NCBI GenBank assembly: GCA_033060915.1
Contig: CM065396.1
Span: forward strand, 8,757,001-8,821,000
Direction: 5' to 3'
Source of the DNA: Euryodendron excelsum
Lineage: Eukaryota; Streptophyta; Magnoliopsida; Ericales; Pentaphylacaceae
Length of the DNA stretch: 64,000 bases
Below, piece after piece: positions 36,173 through 48,784 of the stretch (the stretch's first letter is position 1; every line of letters starts with the position of its first letter). The notes under the pieces were generated by a model. It saw only the letters and a program-made list of their open reading frames with translations. It was not told the origin of the DNA and did no database searches. The translations under genes were made by a program, and so were the position numbers.

Positions 36173-37050
36173 GTGAGTTTTCAAATTTTGTTGATTTCGA
36201 TGTGTAGAACTTCGTTTAAATAATGTAAATAGTGAAAATTGATGTTTTGATATGCTTTGAACATGATGGTGATGTTGTTTTTGCATTTTGATGGTTGTTT
36301 GATTGAATTTGAGTGATTATATGCGAAGAGGGTTTTCTGCAGGGATAGAAAATTCATTCCTACAGACATGGGTATTGAGTTTCTGGCTATGTTTTTGTGC
36401 AATGTGCCTTAGAAAAATGTGTTTAACAATCGTATGAAGTTTCGTGATTTTTTGAAAACTCGGTGAATTTTTAATTTTTTGAAAAATAAAAAAATATTTA
36501 GAAAATTAGAAAAATTAAGAAAACTTGTGAGATTGATGAAATTTTTAAAGTTTGAAATTTGGAAAAATATTGGAATATTTTAGAAAACATTTGAGGTGAT
36601 TTTAAAAAATTTTGGGAGACTTTTGAAAACCATTGATTTATTTGAAGAATAAAACATGTGTTTTGAAAATTTTGAAAAATTGAAAAATGTGCGCGAGTGC
36701 GGTTGTTACGTGATTGTTATGTTAGAAAGTGCACATGTTGTATTTTGTGTTGATGTCATAGGTGTTGTAGGGGCCATTTTTAAACGGGACTCTGCCGGAA
36801 TTTTTAGAAATTAGGAAAAGAGTTAGAAAAAGTTTTTAGAAATAAAATATTTTTGAAGGAAAAAGACAGAAAACCCTTGAGATTTGATTTGAAGTCGGAA
36901 AATCAAAATGTGTGCGTAGGAAATTTGTTTTGACTTATCATTTGAATTCTTTTATTTGTTTTGTTTGTGTTAGTTGTTTATTTTATTTTGTTATTATTTG
37001 AATTGCATGTATGGTATGTTAACATCGCTTACCTTGGCTTACCTTTTCAG
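36173..37050 (+). other. Intron in the 5' UTR of the C/D antisense PMD gene
   Basis: Donor CGAAAA|GTGAGTTTTC and acceptor TACCTTTTCAG|GATGGC, 878 bp, AT-rich, no gene inside. The same borders are kept in H and A. Exon 1 lies before it (about 35990-36172) and contains GCCGG-rich sequence and, in this copy only, a short upstream ATG at 36065. Inferred from consensus and conservation. Confidence 0.6.
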
Positions 37051-38898
37051 GATGGCAGACGCGGGTGATGATGGTTTTGAGAGGAGGCGCTACTCGGGGA
37101 AGGCGGCCCAGACAGATTCTACTGGCGGCTCTAGTCGATCTAGAGGTAGTCGACGATCTACCAGACAATCTTCATCTAGTCAGAGCGGGCAGGGGAGTAG
37201 GCTACCTGTCGACCCTTTTCCTCCGGTTGAGTAGGCTTTTGCCGAGGAGATTGATGCTGAGGAGGAGGTACCAGGCCCCGGGGATCAGGTGACCGGTTAT
37301 GGGAGAGCTTCTTCCAGGCAGAGGCAGCAGGATGCTGACTTAGGAGACCTGCAGATACCAGATGTCCCACCACTCGGTGATCTTGCCTATCACCCCAGCG
37401 TGTATTCCAGACAGCATTTGCCACCTCCGCGAGTACATACAGCTTTCCGAGGGGCTATTCATTAGGTTTTTGTGACCATGCAGCAGGCGGCCCCATCATA
37501 TCGTGCCTTCTTGGTAGAGATCGGATTTGGTGCCTTTATGGGATTACAAGCTAACCGCCTGAATCGGCATTTGGTACTGGCACTTGTTGAGAGGTGGTTC
37601 GGGGAGACTGGGACCTTCCATTTTGTCGGCTTCGAGTTAGGTCCTACTCCTTTGGATTGGGCGATTATTACAGGGCTCTCCTTTGTCGGCCGGCGGATCA
37701 CCCTGCATCCAGTTAGTAGGGACGAGGCCTGTTTACTGGTGGACTTGCCTCCTCTTGAGCATTCTGCTTTCCCGGTCTCTTGGATTAGTCAGGGCGACCG
37801 TACCTTTGCTACCGAGCCATCGCTTGCCAGGCGGGATATCATGAGACGGCGACTTGTGTTGTATATCATCTTTAACTGCTTCTGCAACAACAACAAGTCA
37901 CTCGTGCTGTGTCGTTTGGTGAGTATAGTCGCCGATCTTCGAGCTTTGTCTGAGTTGGACTGGGGGTCCTTTTCTTTTGGCTGTTTTCTTCAATCGATAC
38001 GGGTTCGGACTTCTTCTCGTTGGGGCAGCATGACTAGCTTTTGGCCCTTCCTCGTATGGTGGAGCTATGAGTACCTTCCTGTTCATCGCTCTGTAGTTGT
38101 TGAGGATGATCTCTATCCTCGAGCTTTGAGGTGGGCTCGTGATCGGGTAGCCCAGCGATCAGAGATTACTGACTTTGTGACGCTCCGGGCTAACCTGGAG
38201 CTAATTGAGGCGAGGGATGTGACCTGGCGGCCCTTCATTGGATCAGTCCATTACGAGACAGTCCGGTACCTGGTCCTGTTATCCTTGTCGAGAGCTGCTT
38301 TTCTTAGTGATGACACTTGGGAGTCCTATCTTAGAGAGCGACACTGGTGGCAGTTTCATAAGAAGTTTCGATCAGTAGGAGCTCCGTCAGATTATATGTT
38401 TGGAGCCCTAGTGGTAGGAGTGCCTATCCCCTACCAGGAGCGTCAGTCGGGTGCTGAGTTCCCACTTCCCCCGGATACAGACTACGCTGCACACTTTGGG
38501 GCTCATTCGGTTGGTGCCTTCACCCGGTTTGAGGTAGTAGTTAGCGGGGACGCTGTTGGCCAGGAGGTGTTCCACTTGTGGTGACGTGCTGGAGGATATG
38601 TGCCCCAGGCCGAGTTTACTGCTGTGAGAGACCAGAGAGATCAGTACCAGATGGAGTGGGATCAGTACCAGGCCGAGGTAGCTTCACTTACGGCTCGGTT
38701 ATCTCAGATGGGCGGTGGGGGGGATAAGTTATTCTCTCTTTGCTCCTTATTGCTCTACTGTTGCTTAGCTCCTTTTGTTTATGGCTGATTTTGGTTTTAT
38801 CTTCCCTGCAGGATGGTGGTGCTTCGAGTAGTTACCACCCTCCTCCGATGCCGGGTTTCGGGGATTTTGATCCAGATGATATTGACTTCGACCTATGA
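37051..38898 (+). pseudogene. Antisense plant-mobile-domain (PMD) gene of element C/D, broken
   Basis: ATG at 37052, one base after the splice acceptor. Residues 1-140: MADAGDDGFERRR, Ser/Arg-rich segment, acidic patch, PPLGDLAYHPSVYSRQ. From about residue 140 the PMD (PF10536): FMGLQANRLNRHLVLALVER, WFGETGTFHF, GFELGPTPLDWAIITGLSF, then SELDWGSFSFGCFL and TSSRWGSMTSFWPFLVWW..YEYL, to about residue 510. A coiled-coil-prone tail (AVRDQRDQYQ..LTARLSQ) follows. A second intron ends CCCTGCAG at 38811; exon 3 (38812-38898) encodes an acidic end GFGDFDPDDIDFDL. Stops: TAG at 37232 and 37463 (Gln in copy H) and TGA at 38582 (Arg in H); the second donor is also altered. PMD proteins such as Arabidopsis MAIN and MAIL1 act in gene expression and transposon silencing; the role of this copy is unknown. 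Confidence 0.8.
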
Positions 38899-40827
38899 TA
38901 GATGCCCCTTATAGAGATCCTGATCCTCTTTTGCCCCTGGTCCCTGAGTTGTATTTATGTTAGATAGTTTTATTTTTGATATGTTATACAAAATGAATAT
39001 TTATGGTATTTAGATGCATGGATAGACAGATACATTTATGATCTTTATAGCTAGGCATATGATCAGATGCATGTGATGTATGATGATGTTAGATGTTTAT
39101 TACATGAGTTGATGTTGGTGACTTCTATTTCTGTAGGGAGTTATGTCCTATGCGTGCAAAGCTCATGCTGATTTTTTTTTTTTTTAACATATGCATAAGT
39201 TAGAAGTATGTTAATAGAATGACACTGGGTGCTGTTAGACTTGTAGTCCTGGGAATGGTAACTCCCTCTTCTTTGGGGATTTTAGCATCTCTTCTGGCTC
39301 AACCCTACCTCGATCGGATGATAGCACTTCGCACCTTTCTCAACCTCTTGATCGCCTCCCACTTTCTATCTTAGGCTTAGTGTATAGAGTTATTGGGCTG
39401 AGACTCTCGACTCTCGGGGTTTTAGCAACAGCTTGCCCGACCTTTGGCAGAGCGATAAGTGGCCAGTCATTTCAATCCGAGGAGACTTTGTTTAGGACCG
39501 TAATGTAGGCTAGGTTATGGGGGTTTTAGAAATAACGGGATATATAGGCTCAAATTCAATGTTATTTTTAGCAAAGTTTAGATCCATACTGTCCTTAACC
39601 ATTTTCTCAGTAAGGCTAGCATCCCTCTTGGCTTTGGCAACGTGTCTAGCTCATTTAGATCAAGCATTCCGCTTTCAATCAAAGAGGACTTTAATAGGGT
39701 TGTAATGCAGGCCATGGTTTCAAGGTTTTGCAAGAAAAGAGTAAAGGCTCGAACCTATTGTTTCTACTGGGTTTCCTTGTAACCTAGGATCACTTTTAAA
39801 TTTCCTCCTTGTTTTTGACCATATACTTCTCAGGGTGAAAATGACCTTGTTCTTTCACCCTTTCTATATACTTTTTGAGATAAACATGACTTTCTTCTCA
39901 TTATGCCTTTGAAGATGACCCAATCATGGCTCCTTTAGGCCTTTCATTAAAGGATTTTTTTTTTCTTGCCCCTTAGCAACTCCTTTCCTTTGCTTATTCT
40001 TTCTTTTTCTTTTAGGAAACGACTAATTCTTCGACCCTTTTTCCTTAGATCTTTTCCTTGGCAGTTCAATATACCCAATGTGGGCGGTGATCCCTAGGCT
40101 GGGGTTTTGTTAAGAAAGGATAGGTGGCTCAACAGGTTTGGCAAGGGGTTGCTTTTGACTATATGGGAAATAAAATGAGGGCCTCTCTTCACTTTGAATT
40201 AGATTGCTTGATCCATAGAGTTTTCAACATTACCCTAGCATGATAGAGGTGGACACCACTTCTAGAGTTCTTTACTATTGTCTGCCCCAATGTGGGGAGG
40301 ACAGTCTTGGATCAGGGTTGACAAAGAAAATTTTCGCTTTCTACAAAGCACTAGGGTTAAGTAAAGAGAATATGAGCACATTTGTTTATTTATTTAGTGA
40401 TTTATTCTTTATATGTGGGGAAATGAAAGATGGCTCCTTTTCATTTTGATAAACTGGCCACACATCGCTTAGCCTCAGAGTCTTGCAAGTGCTGCCTTTG
40501 GGGTAGTATCCTCACTCATCCTTATCCTCTCCCTCTGGAAAGCTAACCATTTGGCTAGTGGTTAACTCGTGCTATCATTCCTTTAAGTTGGATCATTCCA
40601 TAAGATAAACCATGCCCCTTGCGTAGAAAGTAGTCACTATTTCCCAGGGAAGATAAGACAACAACAATGGAATAAAAGACTGTTATTTGATTATTATTAT
40701 TATTTTTACGAAAAGCATCAAGTTCTTAAGCAATAAGAAAATGTAGACATTAATTTAAAGATAGAAATTGAAGTGATAGAAAGAAAGTGGGTGAAAACAC
40801 CCCTCTGCTTGTGCAAAGAACCCCTTT
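38899..40827 (-). repeat. Element C/D degenerate repeats between gag and the antisense gene
   Basis: No pol or other gene. Diverged units are visible: GACTTTGTTTAGGACCGTAATGTAGGC (39487) against GGACTTTAATAGGGTTGTAATGCAGGCC (39686), and CCCAATGTGGGCGGTGATCCC (40074) against CCCCAATGTGGGGAGGACAG (40286), with periods near 200-240 bp. These are the inverted counterparts of 5030-6430 in element A. Positions 38899-39240 are the probable 3' flank of the antisense gene and hold nothing recognisable. Confidence 0.55.
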
Positions 40828-42832
40828 TTAGTACGGCTTTGGGACAATTCCCAAATTTTTGATGCTCCATTCGCGACTCGGATCCTCGGCTAAGGTGAGA
40901 CAAGCAAAGGCTTCTCCTAGAACTCCACAGAAGTTGACATTGTTGATGCGGTTGTTAGCCTCCTTCTTGTTCTGTGCAGCGGGTTCTTCTGTAAACATGG
41001 TGACCAACTCACCCCCTTCCAATTCGAATGGCTCTGCTTGTTCTCTTGACTCCTCTAGTCCCCAACCTATGTCTTCATAGTTGTACTCGGTTACGGGCCA
41101 AGGGTTTTCCAGCAAGTGACTTTCAACTGCTGTATACGTCGAGTATGGAAATTCATCACCCCACCCATCGGCAGTTATGCTTTCGATGCGTTCTTCCCTC
41201 GGTAACATTGGTTCCTCAATGGGCCAGTCAGAAGCATCAGGCACTTCATCAGGGTCATAGAGATAAATTGGGCATAGTGGGAGATCTTCCCTCCAGTCAC
41301 TTTCTTCATCGGCCTCCCAATCGCTCTCATAACCTTCGGCCTCGAGCTCGTCGATTTCTCCCTCGCCTTCCATCTCTACTAGTATCATATTGACGGTGTG
41401 ATCCGGAAGAGGGTTAACAGCCACATTGGGAGTGGGAGCAGGTTTTATTGGCTGCAGATCAATGGTCTTATTATCGATCAGGTCTTGGATCTTGTGCTTG
41501 AGAGCAAAGTAACTTTCGGTGTCATGCCCCTGGCCACCTGAATGATATTCACATATAAGAGCGGCATTAAAGGTCAGGGGCAGAGGGCTTGGCAACGGGC
41601 AAGCAGGTACAGGCTTCAAGATGTTGTTCTTCAGAAGGTTATGGTAAGCCTCAGTTTGGGTGCAGGCTAAGGCGTCGAAGGTACGGATGCGTCTAGTAGG
41701 TCTATTAAAGTTGGGTCGTGCCCCAGCGGGGCCATAGTTAGGGGTTGGAGCAGGCATGGTCAAGGTGGGCACAGGCAGGACTTGGGGTGATTGGAGCGGG
41801 GGTCGGTATTGGGGTGGTTGGCTAGGCAGGATAGCAGACACTTCATTTTCCTTTCCGGATTGTGCCCCTTGTAGTAGCCACCTTCTTGGCCATGTTGGCA
41901 GTATTTTCTCCGGTCTTGGCATAGGGATCTGTGATTCTTCTTGTCTTGAGGCCGTTTTCTATCATCTCTCCCTGCATGATAAGCTCGGAGAAACTTTTTT
42001 TCACGCTTGTGCAGAGCTTCTCATAGAATATACCTTGGAAAGTATGCACAAACAGTTGTACATACTCCTCCTCCAACGGGGGATTAACTTGTGCAGCGGC
42101 CTCCCTCCATCTTAGAGCATATGCTTTAAAGCTCTCCTTCTCACCTTTGCTCATCGTCATCAAGGACCATCGATCGAAAATGAGGTCAATGTTGTGATGG
42201 TATTAGGCTTTGAATGCATTGACTAGCTCCATCCAGGTTGTGATCTTCCTTAAGTCCAGACGAGCAAACCACTGTAGAGCAGACCCTGTGAGACTGTGTT
42301 GGAATAGCTGCATAAGGAGCTTCGGATCATTGCCATGTCCACTTAGTGCTCTAGCATATAGACGAAGATGAGCAACGGGGTTACCGGTACCATCGTACAT
42401 CTGGAAGTCAGGCATTTTAAACTTAGCAGGTCTCGGATGGTCAGGGAAGAAACAGAGTTCATCATAGCAAGTGAATCCGTAAGCATCGTGGCCATGGAGA
42501 CTTCGCAATGAATCCTCTAACCCTTGGATTTTCAGACTGAAAGGGTTTAGAGGGGCCTTCTTTATGACGGGTGAAAGTAATATGGTCTCTTCCTCTTCAG
42601 TGTTGACCCCTTTGACATATTCCTTAGTCCTCCTAGCACTGTCGGACTGAAGCATGATCCTTGGATTAACGGGTTCAAGGTCTTTAGATGAAGTCATTGA
42701 TGATGATGGGATCGCAGTAGCATCCTTCATGGCCAGAGTTTGAATGAGTTTGAGCATCTCATCCATCTTAGTCCTCATTTCATTAACTTCTTCTCGAGAG
42801 ACTTGAGAGGATTCTTCAGGGTTAGTAGCCAT
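40828..42832 (-). pseudogene. gag: gag of element C/D, broken
   Basis: Capsid/nucleocapsid polyprotein of a Tat/Ogre-like element, about 668 codons; the ATG at 42832 starts MATNPEESSQVSREEVNEMR. Residues 1-60 form a helical, Glu/Lys-rich region. Around residues 138-250 is the Retrotrans_gag core (PF03732): PDFQMYDGTGNPVAHLRLYA, LTGSALQWFARL, WMELVNAF, FVHTFQGIFYEKL. Further on are a Pro-rich stretch and a CEYHSGGQGHDTESYFALKH segment, the Cys/His motif typical of Tat gag proteins (here Tyr stands where H has Cys). The end is acidic. Disruptions: a TAA after FKA near 42203 (Gln in H) and a frameshift near 41860. The reading ends at TAA 40828 with no protease or RT following. Confidence 0.85.
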
Positions 42833-44379
42833 CAGTGATGCTTTGTGCCTAGTGATAATAGGATCCCTAGGTGGATGTTGCCCCTTTTTGGGAGCAATGT
42901 TGACTCAGTGCGAGGTGACTTCTGTAAATAGAAATAAAAAGGAAGAAAGAAAAAGACAAAAACACAAGTCACAAGTTAGTTTTTGGTTTTTAGAGAATTT
43001 TATGCAATGCATGTCCTAGGGTGCCCCTTTTTAAGAGGGAAACTAACATGATGTATTGGCCCATTCTTGGAGATAGGGGGTTTGCCCCTGTATGCAGATA
43101 CTTTATCGTCGAGTAGAAATCTTCAGCCATTCATGCATTCATTCATAAAAATAAAGAAGTACATTAAATTTTGGGTTTAAGATACAAAAAAATTGAAATA
43201 CATTTTAATAGGGGGGAGGGGGAACATTTTTCTTTGGACTTCCACCTATCTACTTTTACAAAGGGAAACCCTAAACTACTCTTGAGTCTTCGGATTCGCC
43301 TTCTTTGGATGTGATGTCGAAGAGGTCGCTAAGAGACCTTGTTGATTGATTGCCCCTTGTCTTCTTGGCAACCCTATCTCCGTGAGCATAGAGGGATTGG
43401 GGCCCCTTTTATGAAATGGATTGGTGTGCATGCCATGAGTCCTTAGGGTTACGCAGGAACCCTTAGGGTTTGGGTAGGTTTAATGCAAGGGAGAGTAATC
43501 TTGGTGCCACTCTCAATGGGTTGATCATATGCATGAGAATGCAGTGACTTGAGTTACTTGGAACCCTTGTCTTGAGATGGAATATGGAATGCGTGAACAT
43601 GGGTATGCAAAGAGTATAAGGGAAGAGAAATGTAATAGCAAGATAAACGTGCATGCATGAGCAGTCAAACAGGCATTATAACAGTATAAATACAGTCAGT
43701 ATAACAGCAGGCATAAATAGGTATAAATGAAAGTAAGAGCAGTCGCCCTTTCCTCCGTGACTTTGAAAACGGTGCTCGTGTCTTAAATCCGGCAAAGGTT
43801 TGGCTATGCATGGTGTCTATATGAGTATGAGGTTGAGGGTTGACTAATGCGTCCTAAAAAGGCTCGGTCCCCGGATCTTCAAACCTAGGCCCATTCCTCG
43901 AGGTGGTGCCATGATCGGTTGGTGATTCGAGCGGGGGAACCATCAAGAGGCCGTAGGCGAAGAAACTGATGCAGCATCTTGCCCACAACCAATATACCGT
44001 TCCCCCTTTCTAACTAGAAAGGACATATCAGGGTATGCAAGTATGCAGAATGTAGGTGCACATGCAGTGTGTGTGTGATTTTTAAAAGTGGGTGAAAGGG
44101 CCCAACAACTCCCATTCATCCTGTACTTCACATTCATGCAAAGCAGTTAATAAAATTTAAGCAAAAAGCACACCTACAAAACAAAGATGCAAGTGTTAGT
44201 ATGTGGATGACAAACATAATACAAGATAATATGAATGAATGCATGTTTTTTTTTTCTGAAAACAATTTTGGAAATTTAGTTTTGAAAATTTAAAGTGAAT
44301 AGGATTGAACCAAGTTAATTGAAGACTCTACATGGGTAAAGGGTAAAGAGACATGACTACGGCCTAACCCTCTAAGTGA
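42833..44379 (-). other. Element C/D untranslated leader between PBS and gag
   Basis: 1.5 kb with no supported gene; homologous to 2317-3750 of element A and to 63295-64000 of H. Confidence 0.65.
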
Positions 44380-44397
44380 TCCCGAGTGGAGTCGCCA
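44380..44397 (-). other. Element C/D primer-binding site
   Basis: TGGCGACTCCACTCGGGA on the minus strand, two bases (GC) after the 5' LTR end; two differences from the element A site (2299-2316). Confidence 0.8.
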
Positions 44398-47300
44398 GCT
44401 GTTACGCCTAGATTTTTTGCACTCGAGGAATATACACACAAGCGGGAAAAATGCTGTACTCTCTCGTTAGAACTCACCCTCCTAAAAGAACGAGTGTGAC
44501 TCGGTTTGAATTGAAAATTGGGTTTGAATAAAGGGCTTTTAGAAAAGATTTGGAGTCGCCACCTAACTTGACTAAGGTGAGTTAGGTCACCTAAAAACTA
44601 AGCATAATCAGAAAACTACACTTAGGGTTTTTGAAAATACCATCTCAAGAGAGGGTTTTTAAGAAAACAGGTTGTTTGACAACCTTTGGAAAACATTTAG
44701 CCCTTTTTGAAAAATAACTCCTTTAGTCTTTGAAATCAGTGATCCTAGGTTCGGAGGTTGGTTACGTGTAGCGAACACGCATTAAGCTATCACCCTATCC
44801 CGCCCTTTCGGTACCTACATGTCAATCTACTCTAGATTCACCTATGAGAGTCTCTAATTAACATATGTTCAATCCTATTTACCTTAGAAGAGAACATTTA
44901 AAAAAAACATGATGCATGATATGCAAGTGCAAGAAAAGAGATTTGGAAATAGATTTGGAAAGAGATTGATTTGAAATTGATTTGATTTGAAAATAGATTT
45001 GAAGAGATGGAATTGAAATTGAAAAGTTGAAAATTTGGAAATAGGAATTTGAAAATAGAAATTTTGAAGTTGGAATTTTGAAAATAGATTGGAATTTGAG
45101 ATTTGAAAAATGTTGAGAGCGCACCCATGAGGGTGGAATTAAAAGTTTGAAAAGTGTTGTGACCGCACCTATGACGGTTGCCTACATATCCCTTTGGGGG
45201 AATCAGGTCAGTCGTAGTTCGGACAAGAGTCTGATTGAAAATAGAAGAGTTGATTTGAAAACGAGATTGAATTGGATATTGAATTTGATTTGAAATTAGA
45301 AGAGGAGATTGGAAATTAAAATTGAGAAGATTGAACTTGCTTTGGAAAGATTGATTTTGGAAAGACTTGATTTTAGGAAATCCAGACTTAGGAAAGAGAC
45401 TTAGGAAAGATTCGACTCGACTTAAAAGGTTTAGAAAGAATTAGATTGAGGAAGTGTTTGAATTAGGAAAGGTCCGATTTAGGAAAGTTTCGAAATTAGG
45501 AAAGTTTCATTTTTGGAAAGTTTCGAAATTAGGAAAGCTTCAACTTAGGAAAGTTTTGAATTTGGAATGTCTTGAAAAAGGAAAGTTTTCAATTTAGAAA
45601 ATATTTGAATTAAGAAAGTTTTGAGTTTAGAAAAGTCTTAGATTTGGAAAGATGTTAAAGTTTTGGAAAGTTTAGAATTTCGAAAGATTTAGGTTTAGAA
45701 AGATTTAACTTGAGAAAGTTTCAAATTTAGAAAGTTTTGAATTTGGAAAGATGTAAAATTTAGAAAGTCTTAGAGTTTTAGAAAATCTTGAAATTAGGAA
45801 AGGTTTGAGTTTAGGAAAAGTTTGAAAGCTTAGATTTGAAAAGTTGAGATTTGGAAAGAGATAAAATTAGGAAAGAATGGAGTTAGGAAGGATGTGGAAA
45901 TTGAGTTTTAAAATTTAGGAAAGATTTTTACGTTCAAGTTTTGGAAACTTAAGATTTAGGAAAGGAGAAGCTTAGGAAGGATTCGAATTAGGAAAGATTT
46001 GGATTTTGAAATTTAAGGAAAGATTTAAAGTTTAGGTTTAGGAAACTTATGGTTTAGGAAGCAATTGAATTAAGAAAGATTTGGATTAGGAAGAGATTGG
46101 ATTTGGTTTTTAAATGAAAATATTTGATTTTGTTTCCAAAAACGGAGGACCGGATCTAGTTTCCTAAACGGGGAGATTGGATTTGGTTTCTAAAAGAAAG
46201 ATTTAATTTGACAAGGATTTGGAAAGGGGATGTTCTAGAAATCCTAAGATTTGAAAGGCTATAGTTTTGATATAGAAAATAGGTTTTGGAAACATGTATA
46301 GTTTTGATGTAGAAAACAAGAGGTTTTAGAAACCTAGGTTTGGGGCAAAGTTTGAAAACCATGTTTTTGGAAAGAAAATTAGGGTTTCCTAATTGTGGGT
46401 TCTAGGGCTTGACTTGGGCTTTAAAAAAAGAGGATTTTTGGAAAGTGCGTTTTTGGAAACGAAAGTTTTCTAGAAGGGAATCCTAGGAAGGAGTTTCTAG
46501 AGGGAAGAGTTTTTTGGAAAGTAGATTCGAGAGAGAGTTTTTGGAAAGAGATTTTTAAAGAGAAGGAGTTTTTGGAAAGTGTGTTTTTTGGAAATAAGTT
46601 TTTGGAAGAAAGATCCTAGAGGGGAGTTTCTAGAAGGGAGATTTTGGAAAGAGAGTTTTTTATAAAGATTTTTGGGAAGGAGATTGTTGGAGAGAGATTT
46701 TAGGAAAGTGTTTTTAGAAAGTGAATTTTGAGGAGAAAGAGTTTTTGGAAAGGAGTTGAAAAAGGAGGTTTTGAAAAATAGATTTTTGGAAAGAGTTTTT
46801 AGACAACAATTTTGAAAAGGAGAGTTTTAGGAAAGTATGTTGAAAAAGAATTTTTTAGGAGGAAGGATTTGGAAAGAGAATTTTTAGAAGGTATAAAAAC
46901 GTCTCACTTCCCTAAAGTGATTCTAGCCATAAGAAAGCTAGAACCACTTTAAGAAAGTGGTTTTGGAAAATAATAAGACCTAAAAATATGGATCATATTG
47001 GTCACTTTGAATGTAACACTTTTCTAAAGCAATCCTAACCATGGAAAAGCTAGAATCACCCTAAGATTGTGGTTTTGGAAACAAGTTTTTGAAAAAGAGA
47101 TTTTGATGCAATTTTGAAAACGAGTTTGAAAACGATTTTGAAAACAACTTTGAAAATGACTTTGAGAAGATGCAAGACCATAATATGCACAATGCAATTT
47201 TGTGGTCGTGAACATACAAGGCTAAGGCTTCACCACATAATCAAGGGGGCCGGACCCACATGGTCTCTGGTTAGACTAGAAGAAAGCCCCTAACACGGTG

Positions 47301-47779
47301 ACTCTCCAATAGCCCAATCCTACATATGGACCGGGAATCCCCTTGTTTCAAGCATGCAAAGAGGGGGGGGGGGGAAGAGATGATGGATTAAAATAGAGAA
47401 AACGCAAGTGGGGTAAGAGAGAGAAGAGAGAGGGGGGAAGTGCGGTAATTTAAATGGAGAACATACCTTGTAACTTATTTATTTTGCGCGCCTTGCTTTC
47501 TTCGGTCTTCGGCCTTTGTCTTGATCTTCGTCTTCAATCTTCAAGAGTTGTCTTCAAGCTTTAGATTATAGCTCTTCGAGTCTTCAAAGGATAGTTGAAG
47601 GCTAGTGTATGAGTGTATGGGGATGTATAGGAGTGTATAGGGGGCTAGGGTTTGTGTATAGTGGCTAGGATTTGGAAAACCTAAGGAGGCTAGGGTTTAG
47701 AGAGTGTTCGAGCTCTGTATATTGAAATATATGATTTTTAGACTGAGTTTGCAGACCCTTTAAACGCTGGAAGAGGCTC

Positions 47780-47790
47780 GGTATTTATAG
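47780..47790 (-). promoter_or_regulatory. LTR TATA box (LTR D, active 5' position)
   Basis: CTATAAATACC on the minus strand. As the 5' LTR copy this would drive the genomic transcript of C/D. Confidence 0.6.
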
Positions 47791-48784
47791 AGGTTAGACA
47801 ACACTGGCGCCTGTTGTAGTGGCGCCAGGCCAAAGTTTACACTGGCGCCAGCCATTTAGGAAATGTTTAAGGTCGGCAAGCAACGTATCTTTGACTAGAT
47901 TTGGGTGCCTGTACTAGTAACTACTATGCAATTTTTAGCCTGGCTTCACTAGGAGTGACTTCGGAAAGTCCGGGAATGACCCGGAAGGCCGGAAAAGAGC
48001 AGGAACACTTAAAATAGTGTCCCGGAGGTATTTGGCTTGAAAAATGAGGATAAGATGGGTTGAAAAGGTTGACCGGGCCTTTAGGGGCAAAACGGTCAAT
48101 CGGACCGGGAAACTACCGGGACGGACTCAGACTGTCGCAGAAGAAGACTTGGGATCTGGAAACATTATTTAGAATGTTCCCAGTGGTTGCCGGTTTGATT
48201 CCCAGAGCCGGTGTGGTCGGAAAAGGAGACCGGCCCACTAGGGGCAAAACGGTCATTTTGTACTGGGTTTGTCAGAACTGACTCAGAATAAATCAGAAAG
48301 GTAAAGGGAGATTGAGAACACTATAAAAAGTAGTCTCATGAGGCTACTGGTTTGATACCCAGAGCCGGTATGGTCGAAAAAGAAGACCGGCCCTCTAGGT
48401 GCAAAACAATCATTTTGTACCAGGTTGGCCGGAACTGACTCGGAATGATCTAGAAAGGTAAAGGAAGGTTGAGAATACTATAAGAAGTAATCTCAGAGGG
48501 TTACTGGTTTGATACCCAGAGCCGGTGTGGTTCCCAGGGCATTCGGATGCCTAGGGGCAAAATGGTCATCTTGACCGAAAAGTCTCGGAAAAGGTCCAAA
48601 GGGCAGTTTCGTCACTTTTCACCGAAGTGGGCTAATAGACACTGGTGTTGGCCTGGGTTTTGAGTGTTTCCGCCACTCTAACGGTGGTCGTCGTGACACA
48701 GGGGTTTGTTGGCAATTCCCTATATCCACCTATTTGTGAGTATTTTCGCTACTCTAATGATTTTGTGAGTAGTTTCGCTACTCG

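Noticed and set aside
37918..37926. GTGAGTATA inside the PMD exon as a possible splice donor
   Set aside because: The reading frame runs through it with conserved residues (LVSIVADL) in both copies and into the next conserved PMD block; no matching acceptor is needed.
42203..42832. Possibility that gag is a cellular gene
   Set aside because: It has the Retrotrans_gag core and the Tat-type Cys/His segment, lies between PBS and PPT of a complete element with target duplications, and has a collinear copy in H.
40828..44399. A protease or RT hidden between gag and the antisense gene
   Set aside because: The minus-strand frames of 38899-40827 and 59313-61288 show no protease active-site triplet, no YXDD box and no integrase motif; only degenerate repeats are seen.
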